Positions 24,592-33,926 of a DNA stretch of 64,000 nt are shown one piece after another. Both the position numbers and the translations under genes were made by a program. The stretch spans positions 1,612,001 to 1,676,000 of the forward strand of contig CBDCMR010000003.1 in assembly GCA_965219035.1 (NCBI GenBank). The letters are read 5' to 3'. The stretch's first letter is position 1; each line of letters begins with the position of its first letter. This DNA comes from CBDCKN01 sp965219035. GTDB taxonomy: Bacteria > Gemmatimonadota > Gemmatimonadetes > Longimicrobiales > Gaopeijiaceae. The notes beneath the pieces were generated by a model, which did not search any database, was not told where the DNA came from, and saw only the letters and a list, made by a program, of their open reading frames with translations.

Positions 24592-25869
24592 CTAGGCCGG
24601 CCCCTCCGATGCCGCCGGAGCGCCACCCCCCGTGATGCGATCCGCCGCGGCCTGATCCGCGGCCGTCACCTCGCCGCCCACGAGCCCCTCCACCACCACG
24701 GCGCACGCCACGTGACCCGTGACGTTCGTGGCGCTCCGGAACATGTCCGGGATGCGGTCGATCCCCAGGAGGATCCCGATTCCGGTCAGGGGCACGCCTG
24801 CCGCCTCGAGGATGGGCGCCAGGGTCACGATGCTCGCCGAGGGGACGGGGGCCACGGACATGGCCACCAGGAAGCCCACGATCCCGGCGCTGACGAGGGC
24901 GGTGGCGGAAAGCGAAACACCGGAGATGGCGGCCAAGAAGACCACGGCGGCTGCCTGGAACAGCGCGCTGCCGGCGCGGTTGATGGCCGCGCCCAGGGAG
25001 AGCACCAGCGACGCGACGGGAGGCGAGACGTCGAGGTTGTCGGCGTCCTCGAACATGACCGGGAGGGACGCGACCGAGCTCGTGGTGGAGAAGCCGATGG
25101 TATACGTCCCGACGACGCCCCGCATGAACTCGCTCACTCCCTTCCTACCCAGGAAGCGCACCAGCGGCAGGTAGAAGAGGGCGATGAAAACGAAGAGGCC
25201 CACGACGACTGTGGCCACGAATACGGCCAGGCTCGCCAGGAGTCCCAGGCCCATGCGAGCCATGACCGGCGCCGTGAGCCCGAACACACCGACGGGGGCC
25301 GTCCACAAGATCCAGTCGATGAGCTTCACGAACATCGCGCTGATGTCCTCGGCCAGGTTGATCAAGCGCCGGCGCCGGTCCTCGGTGAGGGCCCCTGCGG
25401 CCGCGGCCACGAGGAGGGTGAAGACGATGAGCGGGAGCAGGGCGCCGTCGGACGCGGCAGCGAACGGGTTGGCTGGAATCAGTCGCAGGAAGAAGTCGAG
25501 GAGGCCCGGAATCTCGGGGGGCGCCTCGCCTGTTGCGGCGAACTGGACCGTAGCCGGCCAGATCCCCAGCGTGATCTTCATGAAGACCACGCCGATGACG
25601 ATGGCGGGGACCGTGGTGCCCCAGAAAAAGCCCAGAGCCGAGCCACCCAGCTTGCCCACTGTCTTCGGATTCCCGAGCCGGGCCACGCCCACGAAGATCG
25701 TGGTGACCACCAGGGGGATCACCACCATCCGAATCGCGTTGATGAACAGGGTGCCCAGAGGGGCGACGCCCTCCGCGAACCGGTCCAGGACTCCGATGTC
25801 GGTGGCGGCGACAACGAGTCCGACGAGAAGGCCCAGGATCAGGCCGAGGGCGGTGGCGAGCTGGTTCAA
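24592..25869 (-). CDS. Dicarboxylate/amino acid:cation symporter (DAACS family)
   Basis: 425 aa inner-membrane symporter taking up dicarboxylates or acidic amino acids with H+ or Na+. Family marks: LFINAIRMVVIPLVVTTI, IGFSTTSSVASLP (serine-rich hairpin 1), SLGAAINRAGSALFQA, VAPVPSASIVTLAPIL (hairpin 2) and LLGIDRIPDMFRSATNVTGH. Its start overlaps the stop of the upstream alkyltransferase-like gene (ATGA). Confidence 0.93.
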   Translation of the reverse strand: MNQLATALGLILGLLVGLVVAATDIGVLDRFAEGVAPLGTLFINAIRMVVIPLVVTTIFVGVARLGNPKTVGKLGGSALGFFWGTTVPAIVIGVVFMKITLGIWPATVQFAATGEAPPEIPGLLDFFLRLIPANPFAAASDGALLPLIVFTLLVAAAAGALTEDRRRRLINLAEDISAMFVKLIDWILWTAPVGVFGLTAPVMARMGLGLLASLAVFVATVVVGLFVFIALFYLPLVRFLGRKGVSEFMRGVVGTYTIGFSTTSSVASLPVMFEDADNLDVSPPVASLVLSLGAAINRAGSALFQAAAVVFLAAISGVSLSATALVSAGIVGFLVAMSVAPVPSASIVTLAPILEAAGVPLTGIGILLGIDRIPDMFRSATNVTGHVACAVVVEGLVGGEVTAADQAAADRITGGGAPAASEGPA

Positions 25870-26216
25870 GAGTCGACCTCCTCCATAATCTTGTCGACCA
25901 CGTCATCCTCCGAGGACCACCCGAACCGGTCCCAGTCGATCCGTCCGCCAGCGCTGAAGACCACCCCTTCATCTTTCAGGAGAGCGCGTTGGACCTGGGC
26001 GATATGGTGGATAGAAGACGTCGAGATCCTCCCGGTGCTGCTCACGACCCGCCACCACGGGACGTCCTGGTCGTCGGGGAGAGCCGACAGCGCTCCGCCC
26101 ACGGCCCTGGGAGCCCGGGGTCGGCCGGCCATGGCCGCGACGTCGCCATACGAGAGAACGCGGCCTGGTGGGATGGCCGCCACGACCGCGTAGACGCGTC
26201 GCGTGAAGGGCGTCAT
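25866..26216 (-). CDS. Alkyltransferase-like DNA repair protein (ATL)
   Basis: 116 aa, DNA-binding domain of the O6-methylguanine methyltransferase family: VYAVVAAIPPGRVLSYGDVA and RAVGGALSALPDD. The active-site PCHR is replaced by PWWRVV, so it lacks the acceptor cysteine. ATL proteins bind O6-alkylguanine and hand it to nucleotide excision repair. The 4-base overlap with a symporter gene is curious but probably reflects a shared transcript only. Confidence 0.88.
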   Translation of the reverse strand: MTPFTRRVYAVVAAIPPGRVLSYGDVAAMAGRPRAPRAVGGALSALPDDQDVPWWRVVSSTGRISTSSIHHIAQVQRALLKDEGVVFSAGGRIDWDRFGWSSEDDVVDKIMEEVDS

Positions 26217-26353
26217 GCGTCGTGACTCGGTGGTGATGGCTGCACACTCAGGGGCTCCGATGTAAGTTGACCGACACGAGAGGGCGAGCCGAGTTCACGC
26301 GCAAGCCCCCCGCGCACGTCCATTCGTCGATCGTCTGCCGATAACCGTTCCTC

Positions 26354-27664
26354 GTGAGAATCATCGGTCTCTCCCTGACGCTGCTCCTGCTCTTCGGGAT
26401 CACGTTCGTGGCCTTCGCCGCCACGGAGCCGGCGTTCCCTGGTGCAGAGGTGGCGGTTCTCATCGGCTTCGTGCTCCTCATCGCAAACGTGGCGGGGAGC
26501 CTGGCCGCTTCGTCGGGGCTTCCGAGGCTGACAGGATACCTCATCGTGGGCATTCTGGCCGGTCCTTCGGTCCTGGGGCTCATTTCCGTGGAGGCCGTGG
26601 AGGAGCTGGCGCTCATCGACCACTTCGCCCTGGCGCTCATCGCGCTGATGGCCGGAGGCGAGCTGAAGGTATCCCGGCTCAGACCTCAAGCCCGGAGCAT
26701 CCTCTACACGACGCTCTCGGTGACGGTCATCGTCTGGATCGGCATTGCCGCCCTCGTCGTGCTGATGCGCCCCCTGGTTCCCTTCCTCGTCGACCTCCCG
26801 TTCTCGGGCGTGGTGGCGGTGGGTCTGCTCCTGGGGATCTGGGCCGCGAACTCGTCGCCGGATCTCACCGTGGCAGTCATCGAGGAGACTCACACCGACG
26901 GGCCCTTGGCCGACGTCATCCTCGGGGTCACCATCGTGAAGGACGTGATCGTCATCGTCTTCTTCACCCTGACCATGGCGCTGGTGGCGCCCCTTCTGAA
27001 TTCTGGTGAGCTATTCGACAGCCACGCCCTCATCGACCTGGGGCGTGAGGTGGGCGGGGCGCTCTCGGTCGGGGCCGTCCTTGGCTGGGTGTTCTCCATC
27101 TACCTGGGCGACGACAAGGACCGCCACCGGCCGCCCGTGGCAACGTTCCTCTTCGCCTATCTGGTCGTGGTGGTGGCCGCGCGGCTTCAGGTCGAGCTCC
27201 TGCTCACCGGTGTGGCCGCAGGGTTCGTCATCGAGAACCTCTCGCCGGCAGGCGATCGCATGATCCGCGGGATCGAATCCGTATCGGTGGTGATCTTCGC
27301 GTTCTTCTTCGTGGTGGCTGGGGCGCGCCTGGATCTCGGGGCCGTGCGTCAGTTCTGGCTCGCCGCACTTGTCATCTTCTCCGGCCGTGCCGTCCTGACT
27401 TACTGGGGCGCCCGCGTGGGGCTCGCCCGCGCGGGAGCGCCGGCCGAGATCCGTCGGAAGACGTGGCAGGGCCTCCTCTCCCAGGGCGGAGTGACGCTGG
27501 GACTCGTGCTCCTGATCCAGGAGAGGTTCCCGGCGGTGGGCCCGGGGATCGTAGCCCTCGGGATGGCAGTCATAATCGGCAACATCCTGGGCGGCCCCAT
27601 TCTCCTGAAGCGGGCGCTCCTGGGCATGGGCCCGCCCTCCGCTCTTCCAGAGGAGTCACCGTAG
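26354..27664 (+). CDS. CPA2-type cation/proton antiporter
   Basis: 436 aa with about 12 membrane helices. GTG start. Motifs of the Kef/NapA-like group: GLPRLTGYLIVGILAGPSVL, LALIALMAGGELKVSRLRP, NSSPDLTVAVIEE, and VTIVKDVIVIVFF. No C-terminal TrkA-N domain, so regulation by NAD(H) binding is unlikely. Exchanges Na+ or K+ for protons at the inner membrane. Divergent from the ATL gene; followed by a CDF metal transporter. Confidence 0.87.
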   Translation: MRIIGLSLTLLLLFGITFVAFAATEPAFPGAEVAVLIGFVLLIANVAGSLAASSGLPRLTGYLIVGILAGPSVLGLISVEAVEELALIDHFALALIALMAGGELKVSRLRPQARSILYTTLSVTVIVWIGIAALVVLMRPLVPFLVDLPFSGVVAVGLLLGIWAANSSPDLTVAVIEETHTDGPLADVILGVTIVKDVIVIVFFTLTMALVAPLLNSGELFDSHALIDLGREVGGALSVGAVLGWVFSIYLGDDKDRHRPPVATFLFAYLVVVVAARLQVELLLTGVAAGFVIENLSPAGDRMIRGIESVSVVIFAFFFVVAGARLDLGAVRQFWLAALVIFSGRAVLTYWGARVGLARAGAPAEIRRKTWQGLLSQGGVTLGLVLLIQERFPAVGPGIVALGMAVIIGNILGGPILLKRALLGMGPPSALPEESP

Positions 27665-27684
27665 CGGCGGTGGCGAGCTAGACG

Positions 27685-28644
27685 ATGCGTCACGTTCACG
27701 GATCCTCGTACCGTCACGCCTTCGGCGCCCACAGGCATGACGTCGAGAGCGGCGGCCTGGATCGGCGCTCTCAAGCGAGCCGCCTGTGGATCGTGCTCCT
27801 CATCACCGGCGCGTTCATGGTGGCAGAGGTGGTCGGCGGCGTGCTGGCGAACTCCCTGGCCCTCCTGGCCGACGCCGGCCACATGCTCACCGACGTGCTG
27901 GCGTTGGCCTTGTCGCTCATGGCCATGCGCCTGGCGATGCGTCCGCCGAGTCCGGAGCGTACGTTCGGCTACGTCCGCCTGGAGATCCTGGCGGCCCTGG
28001 TCAACGGAGCCGTCCTCCTGGGGGTCAGCGTGTGGATCGCCTGGGAGGCTTGGGGGCGACTGCGGGCGCCTCAAGAGGTGGACGGGCCCCTGATGATGGC
28101 CGTAGCCGTCCTCGGCCTCGTGGTGAACCTGGTGGGCGCCGGCCTCCTGAAAGAGCACGCCGGCGACAATCTCAACGTTCGCGGAGCGTACCTGCACGTC
28201 CTCGGTGACCTTCTCGGGTCCGTGGGAGCCATCGGAGCCGGTGCCATCATCCTCCTCACGGGGTGGAATCCGGCGGATCCGCTGGTGTCGGTGGTCATCG
28301 CAGGGCTGATCCTCCTGGGGGCTTGGCGGCTCGTGAGGGAGGCCACCGAGGTCCTTCTGGAGATGGCGCCCAGGCATGTGGACATGACGGCGCTCCTCAA
28401 GGAGCTGAACGCCATCCCGCACCTGGACGACGTGCACGACCTCCATGTCTGGACCCTCACGAGCGGGTTCGTCGCGCTGAGCGGGCACGGCGTCCTCGAG
28501 GACCCCGCTCACCACCAGGGAGTGCTGGACGAGATCCGGGAGCGGATGGGGGAGCGCGGCATCGAGCACGTAACCTTCCAGCTCGAGCCGCGCCGCCTCC
28601 ACCAGATCACTCCGGTGAAACGTGAGGGCGAGGTGGGCGGGTAG
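27685..28644 (+). CDS. CDF-family metal efflux transporter (Zn/Cd/Co type)
   Basis: 319 aa. His-rich N-terminus (MRHVHGSSYRHAFGAHRHD), six helices, with metal-site motifs LLADAGHMLTDVLALALS (HxxxD) and GAYLHVLGDLLGSVGA, then a cytoplasmic domain (LDDVHDLHVWTLTSG). CzcD/ZnT-like. Exports divalent metal in exchange for protons. Ends overlapping the first possible start of the multicopper oxidase, so metal efflux and periplasmic copper oxidase may be co-expressed. Confidence 0.92.
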   Translation: MRHVHGSSYRHAFGAHRHDVESGGLDRRSQASRLWIVLLITGAFMVAEVVGGVLANSLALLADAGHMLTDVLALALSLMAMRLAMRPPSPERTFGYVRLEILAALVNGAVLLGVSVWIAWEAWGRLRAPQEVDGPLMMAVAVLGLVVNLVGAGLLKEHAGDNLNVRGAYLHVLGDLLGSVGAIGAGAIILLTGWNPADPLVSVVIAGLILLGAWRLVREATEVLLEMAPRHVDMTALLKELNAIPHLDDVHDLHVWTLTSGFVALSGHGVLEDPAHHQGVLDEIRERMGERGIEHVTFQLEPRRLHQITPVKREGEVGG

Positions 28645-28651
28645 GGTGCGG

Positions 28652-30799
28652 ATGTTCGTGACGGTCACTGCCGTCCTCACGGCGGTGTTGGGCACTCCTC
28701 GCGCGGCTATGACGCAAGAGGTCGCATGCGGCGACGCCTTCGCCGGAGAGCGCGCGGCCAGCCGGGACCTTTACTGTATCGAGCTGGTCGCTCCGCCGGG
28801 CATCACGGGCGTCGCCGGCGTACTCGAGCTCACGCTCGCGCCTTCCCCCTTCAGCCCGGTCGTGACCCCCGACGGGCGGCTCGTCTTCCAGCCGCGCCTC
28901 ACGCTCTCGGGCCTCCCGGATCCCTCGAGTCTCGGGGACTTCACGACCTATGTGGCGTGGGCGATGGATCCCACGATGTTTCCCTTCAAGAAGCTCGGGG
29001 AGGTCGGAAACGGGACTACGGAGCTCGCTTCCATCGATCTGAACAAGTTCGTCATCCTCGTCTCCGCCGAGCGCTCCGCGGAAGTTGCGGATCGAGAGGG
29101 CCGGCTGGTCCTCCGTGCTCAGTCGCCCGCGACGCGCATGCAGCCTGCGGATATGCTGGAATTCGTGCTGGGGACGGCGAGGGGGGACGCTCCCCCCATG
29201 TCGGCGATGGAGGGCATGGGCGCCGAGGCCGAGGTCCGATGGTTCATGCCGCCGGTGTCCCCTCAGCTCTCCATGCTGCCGGCCATGATGGAGCTGCGCC
29301 CCGGGGTGAGGCCGTACCTGCCCACCGTGCCCGATCCCTCTCGCCTACCGGAGGCCCGGCCCAGGGAGATCATGGATCTGGCCGACGGGGACACGCTCCG
29401 GCTCGAAGCGGGGCTCGTACGCCGCGAGGTGAACGGGCGCACGTTCGTCATGTACGCCTTCAACGGCCAGCAACCGGGGCCGCTCCTGAGGGTCGACCAG
29501 GGGACCACCGTGACGGTCCTCTTCACGAACGCCATCGACCTGTCCACCATGATCCACTGGCATGGGCTGCGGCTCGACAACCGCTTCGACGGCACGCCCC
29601 TAACCCAGGATCCGGTACCCCCGGGCGGCACCTTCGAGTACCGGATCCTGTTCAGGGACGCGGGCGTCTACTGGTACCACCCGCATCTCCGGGAGGATGT
29701 GACCCAGGACCTCGGCCTCTACGGCAACATGCGCGTTGCATCGCCCAGGGCCGACTACTATGGGGCGGCGCACCGTGAAGAGGTCGTCACCTTGGACGAC
29801 CTGCTCGTGGGGGAGCAGGGGCTCCTGCCCTTCGGCCTCGAGGAGGCGACCCACGTGCTCATGGGGCGCTTCGGCAACGTCTTCCTCGTGAACGGCGAGC
29901 CGGATTGGCAGGTGGACGCACGCCGGGGCGAGGTCATCCGATTCTTCTTCACGAATGTCTCGAACACCCGCACGTTCAACCTGTCGTTCGGCGGCGCTCC
30001 TATGAAGGTGGTGGGCTCGGACGTCGGCAACTTCGAGCGGGAGGCGTGGGTGGAAAGCGTGGTCATCGCGCCGGCGGAGCGGTACGTGGTGCACGTGCGC
30101 TTCCCCGAAGCGGGGCGCTTTCCTCTCGTGAACGACGTCCAGGGCCTCGATCATCTTTACGGCACGTTCTTTCCAGAGAGCGATACCCTGGGCGCCGTTC
30201 AGGTCTCGGCGGAGCCGGTCGAGGAGGATCTTTCCACCGTGTTCGGCACGCTCCGGGAGGACGGTCCCACGGTGGAGGAGATCGACGGCTACCGGACTCA
30301 CTTCGGGAGGCCGGTGGACCACGAGCTCGAGCTGACGATGTCTGGCGAGGGCCTGCCTCGCGTGGTCACCAGCCTCATGAGCCTGGACTCCGCGTACTTC
30401 GCTCCCGTCGAGTGGTCGGCCGCCATGCCGATGATGAACTGGGCGGCGACCCCCCGAGAGGTGACCTGGATCCTCCGCGACCCACGGACCGGGAATGAGA
30501 ACATGGACATCACCTGGAGCTTTCGCGTGGGCGACATCGTCAAAGTTCGGCTGCACAACTCGCGGAGGGTCATCCACGCGATGCAGCATCCGATCCACAT
30601 CCATGGACAGCGCTTCCTGGTCCTGGAGATGAACGGGGTGCCCAACCGGAACATGGTCTGGAAGGACACCATGATGTTGCCCGTGGGCGCCACGGCGGAC
30701 ATCCTCCTCGAGCTGTCTAATCCGGGCCTGTGGATGCTCCATTGCCATATCGCAGAGCACCTGGAAGCCGGTATGGTGATGGCCTTTTCGGTCAACTAG
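28652..30799 (+). CDS. Secreted multicopper oxidase, second copy
   Basis: Start at 28652 (MFVTVTAVLTAVLGTPRAAM) chosen for its clean signal peptide and preceding GGGTAGGG; a GTG at 28622 is an alternative. About 715 aa, same layout as the copy at 18722: N-terminal beta domain (DFTTYVAWAMDPTMFPFKKL, LNKFVILVSAERS), Met/Pro-rich linker, then IHWHGLRL, YWYHPHLR, HAMQHPIHIHGQRF and LHCHIAEHLEAGMV. All copper ligands present. Followed by three amidohydrolase genes. Confidence 0.92.
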   Translation: MFVTVTAVLTAVLGTPRAAMTQEVACGDAFAGERAASRDLYCIELVAPPGITGVAGVLELTLAPSPFSPVVTPDGRLVFQPRLTLSGLPDPSSLGDFTTYVAWAMDPTMFPFKKLGEVGNGTTELASIDLNKFVILVSAERSAEVADREGRLVLRAQSPATRMQPADMLEFVLGTARGDAPPMSAMEGMGAEAEVRWFMPPVSPQLSMLPAMMELRPGVRPYLPTVPDPSRLPEARPREIMDLADGDTLRLEAGLVRREVNGRTFVMYAFNGQQPGPLLRVDQGTTVTVLFTNAIDLSTMIHWHGLRLDNRFDGTPLTQDPVPPGGTFEYRILFRDAGVYWYHPHLREDVTQDLGLYGNMRVASPRADYYGAAHREEVVTLDDLLVGEQGLLPFGLEEATHVLMGRFGNVFLVNGEPDWQVDARRGEVIRFFFTNVSNTRTFNLSFGGAPMKVVGSDVGNFEREAWVESVVIAPAERYVVHVRFPEAGRFPLVNDVQGLDHLYGTFFPESDTLGAVQVSAEPVEEDLSTVFGTLREDGPTVEEIDGYRTHFGRPVDHELELTMSGEGLPRVVTSLMSLDSAYFAPVEWSAAMPMMNWAATPREVTWILRDPRTGNENMDITWSFRVGDIVKVRLHNSRRVIHAMQHPIHIHGQRFLVLEMNGVPNRNMVWKDTMMLPVGATADILLELSNPGLWMLHCHIAEHLEAGMVMAFSVN

Positions 30800-30895
30800 A
30801 GGTCCGGTGTCCTTGACCGCCGCCGCGCGATCCGGCGATCATCGGGCCCGGGGCAGTCACACGCGCTCCGAGGGGCGCCACGAAGGAGTCATACA

Positions 30896-32320
30896 ATGAT
30901 TCGCACCATCCTCCTCTTCGCGGGGATCGCCTTCGCCGCGCCCACGTTCGCCGCGGGCCAGCTGGCCACGGAGCTCTCCAGTCAGGTCCGAAACCGCTAC
31001 GTGACGGTCTCGGCCCCCGCCTTTGTCCTGCGGAACGTCACCCTGGTGGACGGCACGGGAGCGGCGCCCCAGCGGGGGGTGTCGGTGGTGGTGGAGGACC
31101 GCCGCGTCACGCAGGTGGGCACGAACGTGGACATCCCTCAGGATGCGGACATACTCACCTATTCCGGTCACACGCTCATCCCCGGCCTGTTCGGGTTGCA
31201 CGACCACATGTTCTATGCGGCCGCCGGTGGGCGATCTGCACAGATGACCTTCACGGGCCCGCGTCTCTACCTGGGGGCGGGGGTCACCACCATCAGAACG
31301 ACCGGAAGCCGGGCACCCTACGCCGAGATCAACATGAAGGCGGAGATCGAGGCGGGACGTATGCCGGGCCCCCGTATGCACATCACCGCCCCATACATCA
31401 CGGGAGGCGAGGGCAACACGGGAATGACCCTCCTGAAATCTCCCGAGCAGGCCCGCCGCTTCGTGTCCTATTGGGGTGAGGAGGGGGCCACCTGGCTCAA
31501 GGCTTACACCAACATCCGCCGTGCCGAGATGGCGGCCGTGATCGACGAGGCCCAGGAGCGAGGCATGAAGGTGACGGGGCACATCTGCTCGATCAGCTTC
31601 ACGGAGGCCGTCGAGCTCGGCATCGACAACATCGAGCACGGGCTCCTCACCAACACGGACTACCACCCACAGAAGGAGCCCGACCTATGCCCGCAGGGCA
31701 ACGACGCGGTCGTCGAGGGCATCGACGTGAGGGGGCCCGAGGTGGAGGCCACCTTCCGGAAGATGATCGACGCGGGCGTGGGCATGACCTCGACGCTCCC
31801 CGTCTATGAGCTCTTCGTCCCGAACCGGCCCACCAGGGACGCGCGCTCCCTCGAGGCCATGTCCAACGCCGTCCGCGAGGCGTACCTGGCCGATCGCGAC
31901 CGCATCGACAATGCTCCGAACCCCTTCGTGAGCCTGGAGGGGTTCAAGAACGCCATGGCGTACGAGCTCCGCTTCGTGGAGATGGGCGGGATCCTGGCGA
32001 ACGGTGTGGATCCCTCGGGCAACGGGGGCGCGATCCCCGGCTACGGCGATCAGCGCGGTGTGGAGCTCCTCATGGAAGCGGAGTTCAGCTTCCCGCAGGC
32101 CATCCAGATCGCGAGCCTGAACGGGGCGAAGATCCTCGGCGTGGACGACGAGCTGGGGAGCATCGAGCCCGGCAAGATCGCCGACATGGTGCTCCTCCGG
32201 GGAGACCTGTCCGGCGATCCGTCGATCATCCGGAACACGGTGCTGGTCTTCAAGGACGGCGTCGGGTACGACTCGCGCGCCCTCCTCGAGGAAGTGAAAG
32301 GCCGGATCGGGATCAACTAG
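30896..32320 (+). CDS. Secreted amidohydrolase, tandem copy 1
   Basis: 474 aa. GAAGGAG ribosome site; signal peptide MIRTILLFAGIAFAAPTFAA. Metal ligands: IPGLFGLHDHMFY, TWLKAYTNI, VTGHICSIS, DNIEHGLL, GILANGVDPSG. Ends in FKDGVGYDSRALLEEVKGRI, the tail shared with copy 2 and the gene at 17188. Substrate unknown; periplasmic metallo-hydrolase of the imidazolonepropionase-like group. Confidence 0.92.
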   Translation: MIRTILLFAGIAFAAPTFAAGQLATELSSQVRNRYVTVSAPAFVLRNVTLVDGTGAAPQRGVSVVVEDRRVTQVGTNVDIPQDADILTYSGHTLIPGLFGLHDHMFYAAAGGRSAQMTFTGPRLYLGAGVTTIRTTGSRAPYAEINMKAEIEAGRMPGPRMHITAPYITGGEGNTGMTLLKSPEQARRFVSYWGEEGATWLKAYTNIRRAEMAAVIDEAQERGMKVTGHICSISFTEAVELGIDNIEHGLLTNTDYHPQKEPDLCPQGNDAVVEGIDVRGPEVEATFRKMIDAGVGMTSTLPVYELFVPNRPTRDARSLEAMSNAVREAYLADRDRIDNAPNPFVSLEGFKNAMAYELRFVEMGGILANGVDPSGNGGAIPGYGDQRGVELLMEAEFSFPQAIQIASLNGAKILGVDDELGSIEPGKIADMVLLRGDLSGDPSIIRNTVLVFKDGVGYDSRALLEEVKGRIGIN

Positions 32321-32379
32321 TGGCAATCGGCGGGGTTCGATCGAATAACAAATACACGAGCGGAAGAAGGAGCGTCACC

Positions 32380-33813
32380 ATGACACGTGCGACTCTGGTC
32401 CTCGCCGGCCTCCTGGTCGGCTTCCCGTATGCGGCGGGAGCGCAGCTTGCCACCGAGCTGTCGACGCAGGTGCGGAACCGCTACGTGACCGTTTCCGCGC
32501 CGGCCTTCGTGATCCGGAACGTGACCCTCGTCGACGGTACGGGTGCGGAACCTCGTCGGGGTATGTCGGTGGTCGTGGAAGAGGGACGGATCACCCAGGT
32601 GGGAGAGCGCGTGAGCATCCCTCAGGATGCCGAGATTCTGAACTACTCTGGTCACACGCTGATTCCGGGTCTTATCGGGCTGCACGATCACATGTTCTAT
32701 ACGGCGGTGGGGGGCCGTGTGGCTCACCTCGCCTTCACGGGCCCGCGTCTCTACCTGGGCGGGGGTGTGACCACGATCCGAACCACCGGAAGCGTTGCCC
32801 CCTACGCCGACATCAACATCAAGGCGGAGATCGACGAGGGACGGATGCCCGGTCCCCGTATGCACATCACGGCGCCGTACATCACGAGTGGGCCGACTGA
32901 CCCCGAGTTCCCGTACATGACCCTCCTGCACTCTCCCGAGCAGGCCCGCCGGTTCGTTGCCTACTGGGGCGAAGAAGGCGCCACGTGGATCAAGACGTAC
33001 ACGAACATCGGGCGTTCCGAGTTCATTGCCGCCGTCGACGAAGCGCACCGGGCCGGCATGAAGGTCACGGGACACCTCTGCTCCCTCTCCTTCACCGAGG
33101 CCGCCGACCTTGGCATCGACAACCTCGAGCACGGCCTGCTCACCAACACCGACTACAATCCGGCCAAGGTGAACGACCGGTGCCCCATGGGCAACGAGGC
33201 GGTGGCGGGCCGGGTCGACGTGAGGGGCCCCGAGGTGGAGGCCACGTTCAGGAAGATGATCGACCAGAGCGTGGCCATCACGTCGACGCTCCCCTACTGG
33301 GAGCTCTTCGTCCCGAACCGACCCATCAAGGATGCGCGTTCGCTGGAGGCCATGTCGGACGGAGTGCGTGAAGCCTACCTGGCCGAGCGCGACAGAATCG
33401 ACGGCGATCCCAACCCGTTCCTCACGCTCGAGATGTTCAAGAACGCCATGGCGTACGAGGTCCGATTCGTGGAGATGGGCGGCTTGTTGGCGGCCGGCGT
33501 GGATCCGTCGGGGAACGGAGGAGCCCTGCCCGGCTATGGCGACCAGCGCGGTATCGAGCTCCTGGCGGAAGCCGAGTTCAGTTTCGCCCAGGCCATTCAG
33601 ATCGCGAGCCTGAACGGGGCGAGGATCCTGGGTGTGGACGAGGACCTGGGGAGCATCGAGGTGGGGAAGATCGCCGACATGGTGCTCCTGCGCGGAGACC
33701 TCTCCGGCGATCCGTCCATCATCAGAAACACGGTCCTGGTCTTCAAGGACGGCGTGGGGTACGACTCGCGCACCCTCCTCGAGGAAGTGAAGGGCCGGGT
33801 CGGAGTCAACTGA
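32380..33813 (+). CDS. Secreted amidohydrolase, tandem copy 2
   Basis: 477 aa from the ATG at 32380 (AAGAAGGAG upstream); signal peptide MTRATLVLAGLLVGFPYAAG. Same ligand set as copy 1 (LIGLHDHMFY, TWIKTYTNI, VTGHLCSLS, DNLEHGLL, GLLAAGVDPSG), with a slightly longer loop before LLHSPEQARRF. Separated from copy 1 by 59 bases and in the same transcription unit. Confidence 0.92.
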   Translation: MTRATLVLAGLLVGFPYAAGAQLATELSTQVRNRYVTVSAPAFVIRNVTLVDGTGAEPRRGMSVVVEEGRITQVGERVSIPQDAEILNYSGHTLIPGLIGLHDHMFYTAVGGRVAHLAFTGPRLYLGGGVTTIRTTGSVAPYADINIKAEIDEGRMPGPRMHITAPYITSGPTDPEFPYMTLLHSPEQARRFVAYWGEEGATWIKTYTNIGRSEFIAAVDEAHRAGMKVTGHLCSLSFTEAADLGIDNLEHGLLTNTDYNPAKVNDRCPMGNEAVAGRVDVRGPEVEATFRKMIDQSVAITSTLPYWELFVPNRPIKDARSLEAMSDGVREAYLAERDRIDGDPNPFLTLEMFKNAMAYEVRFVEMGGLLAAGVDPSGNGGALPGYGDQRGIELLAEAEFSFAQAIQIASLNGARILGVDEDLGSIEVGKIADMVLLRGDLSGDPSIIRNTVLVFKDGVGYDSRTLLEEVKGRVGVN

Positions 33814-33825
33814 CGCGCGGATCCG

Positions 33826-33890
33826 ATGCGCCGTCATGTTGCGGAGCACGCCGCGGCCGGTATGATGAGTGCCTTCACGGTTCATTGGAC
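33826..33890 (+). pseudogene. 3'-terminal remnant of a multicopper oxidase gene
   Basis: The spacer before the third amidohydrolase reads HVAEHAAAGMMSAFTVHW in one frame, matching the multicopper oxidase terminus HCHIAEHLEAGMVMAFSV at 30735-30795. Only this last copper-binding tail survives. It implies a deleted third oxidase gene in front of amidohydrolase copy 3. Confidence 0.7.
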
Positions 33891-33926
33891 ACCCCCAGCG
33901 TGGGGGCGCTTCGAAGGAGTAGCACC

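Noticed and set aside
24712..26193. 493-codon open frame on the + strand
   Set aside because: Opposite the symporter and ATL genes; extremely rich in Asp, Gly and Arg, without any fold signature.
32317..33885. 522-codon open frame on the - strand
   Set aside because: Antisense to amidohydrolase copy 2; similar shadows occur opposite copies 1 and 3, as expected from homologous sense strands.
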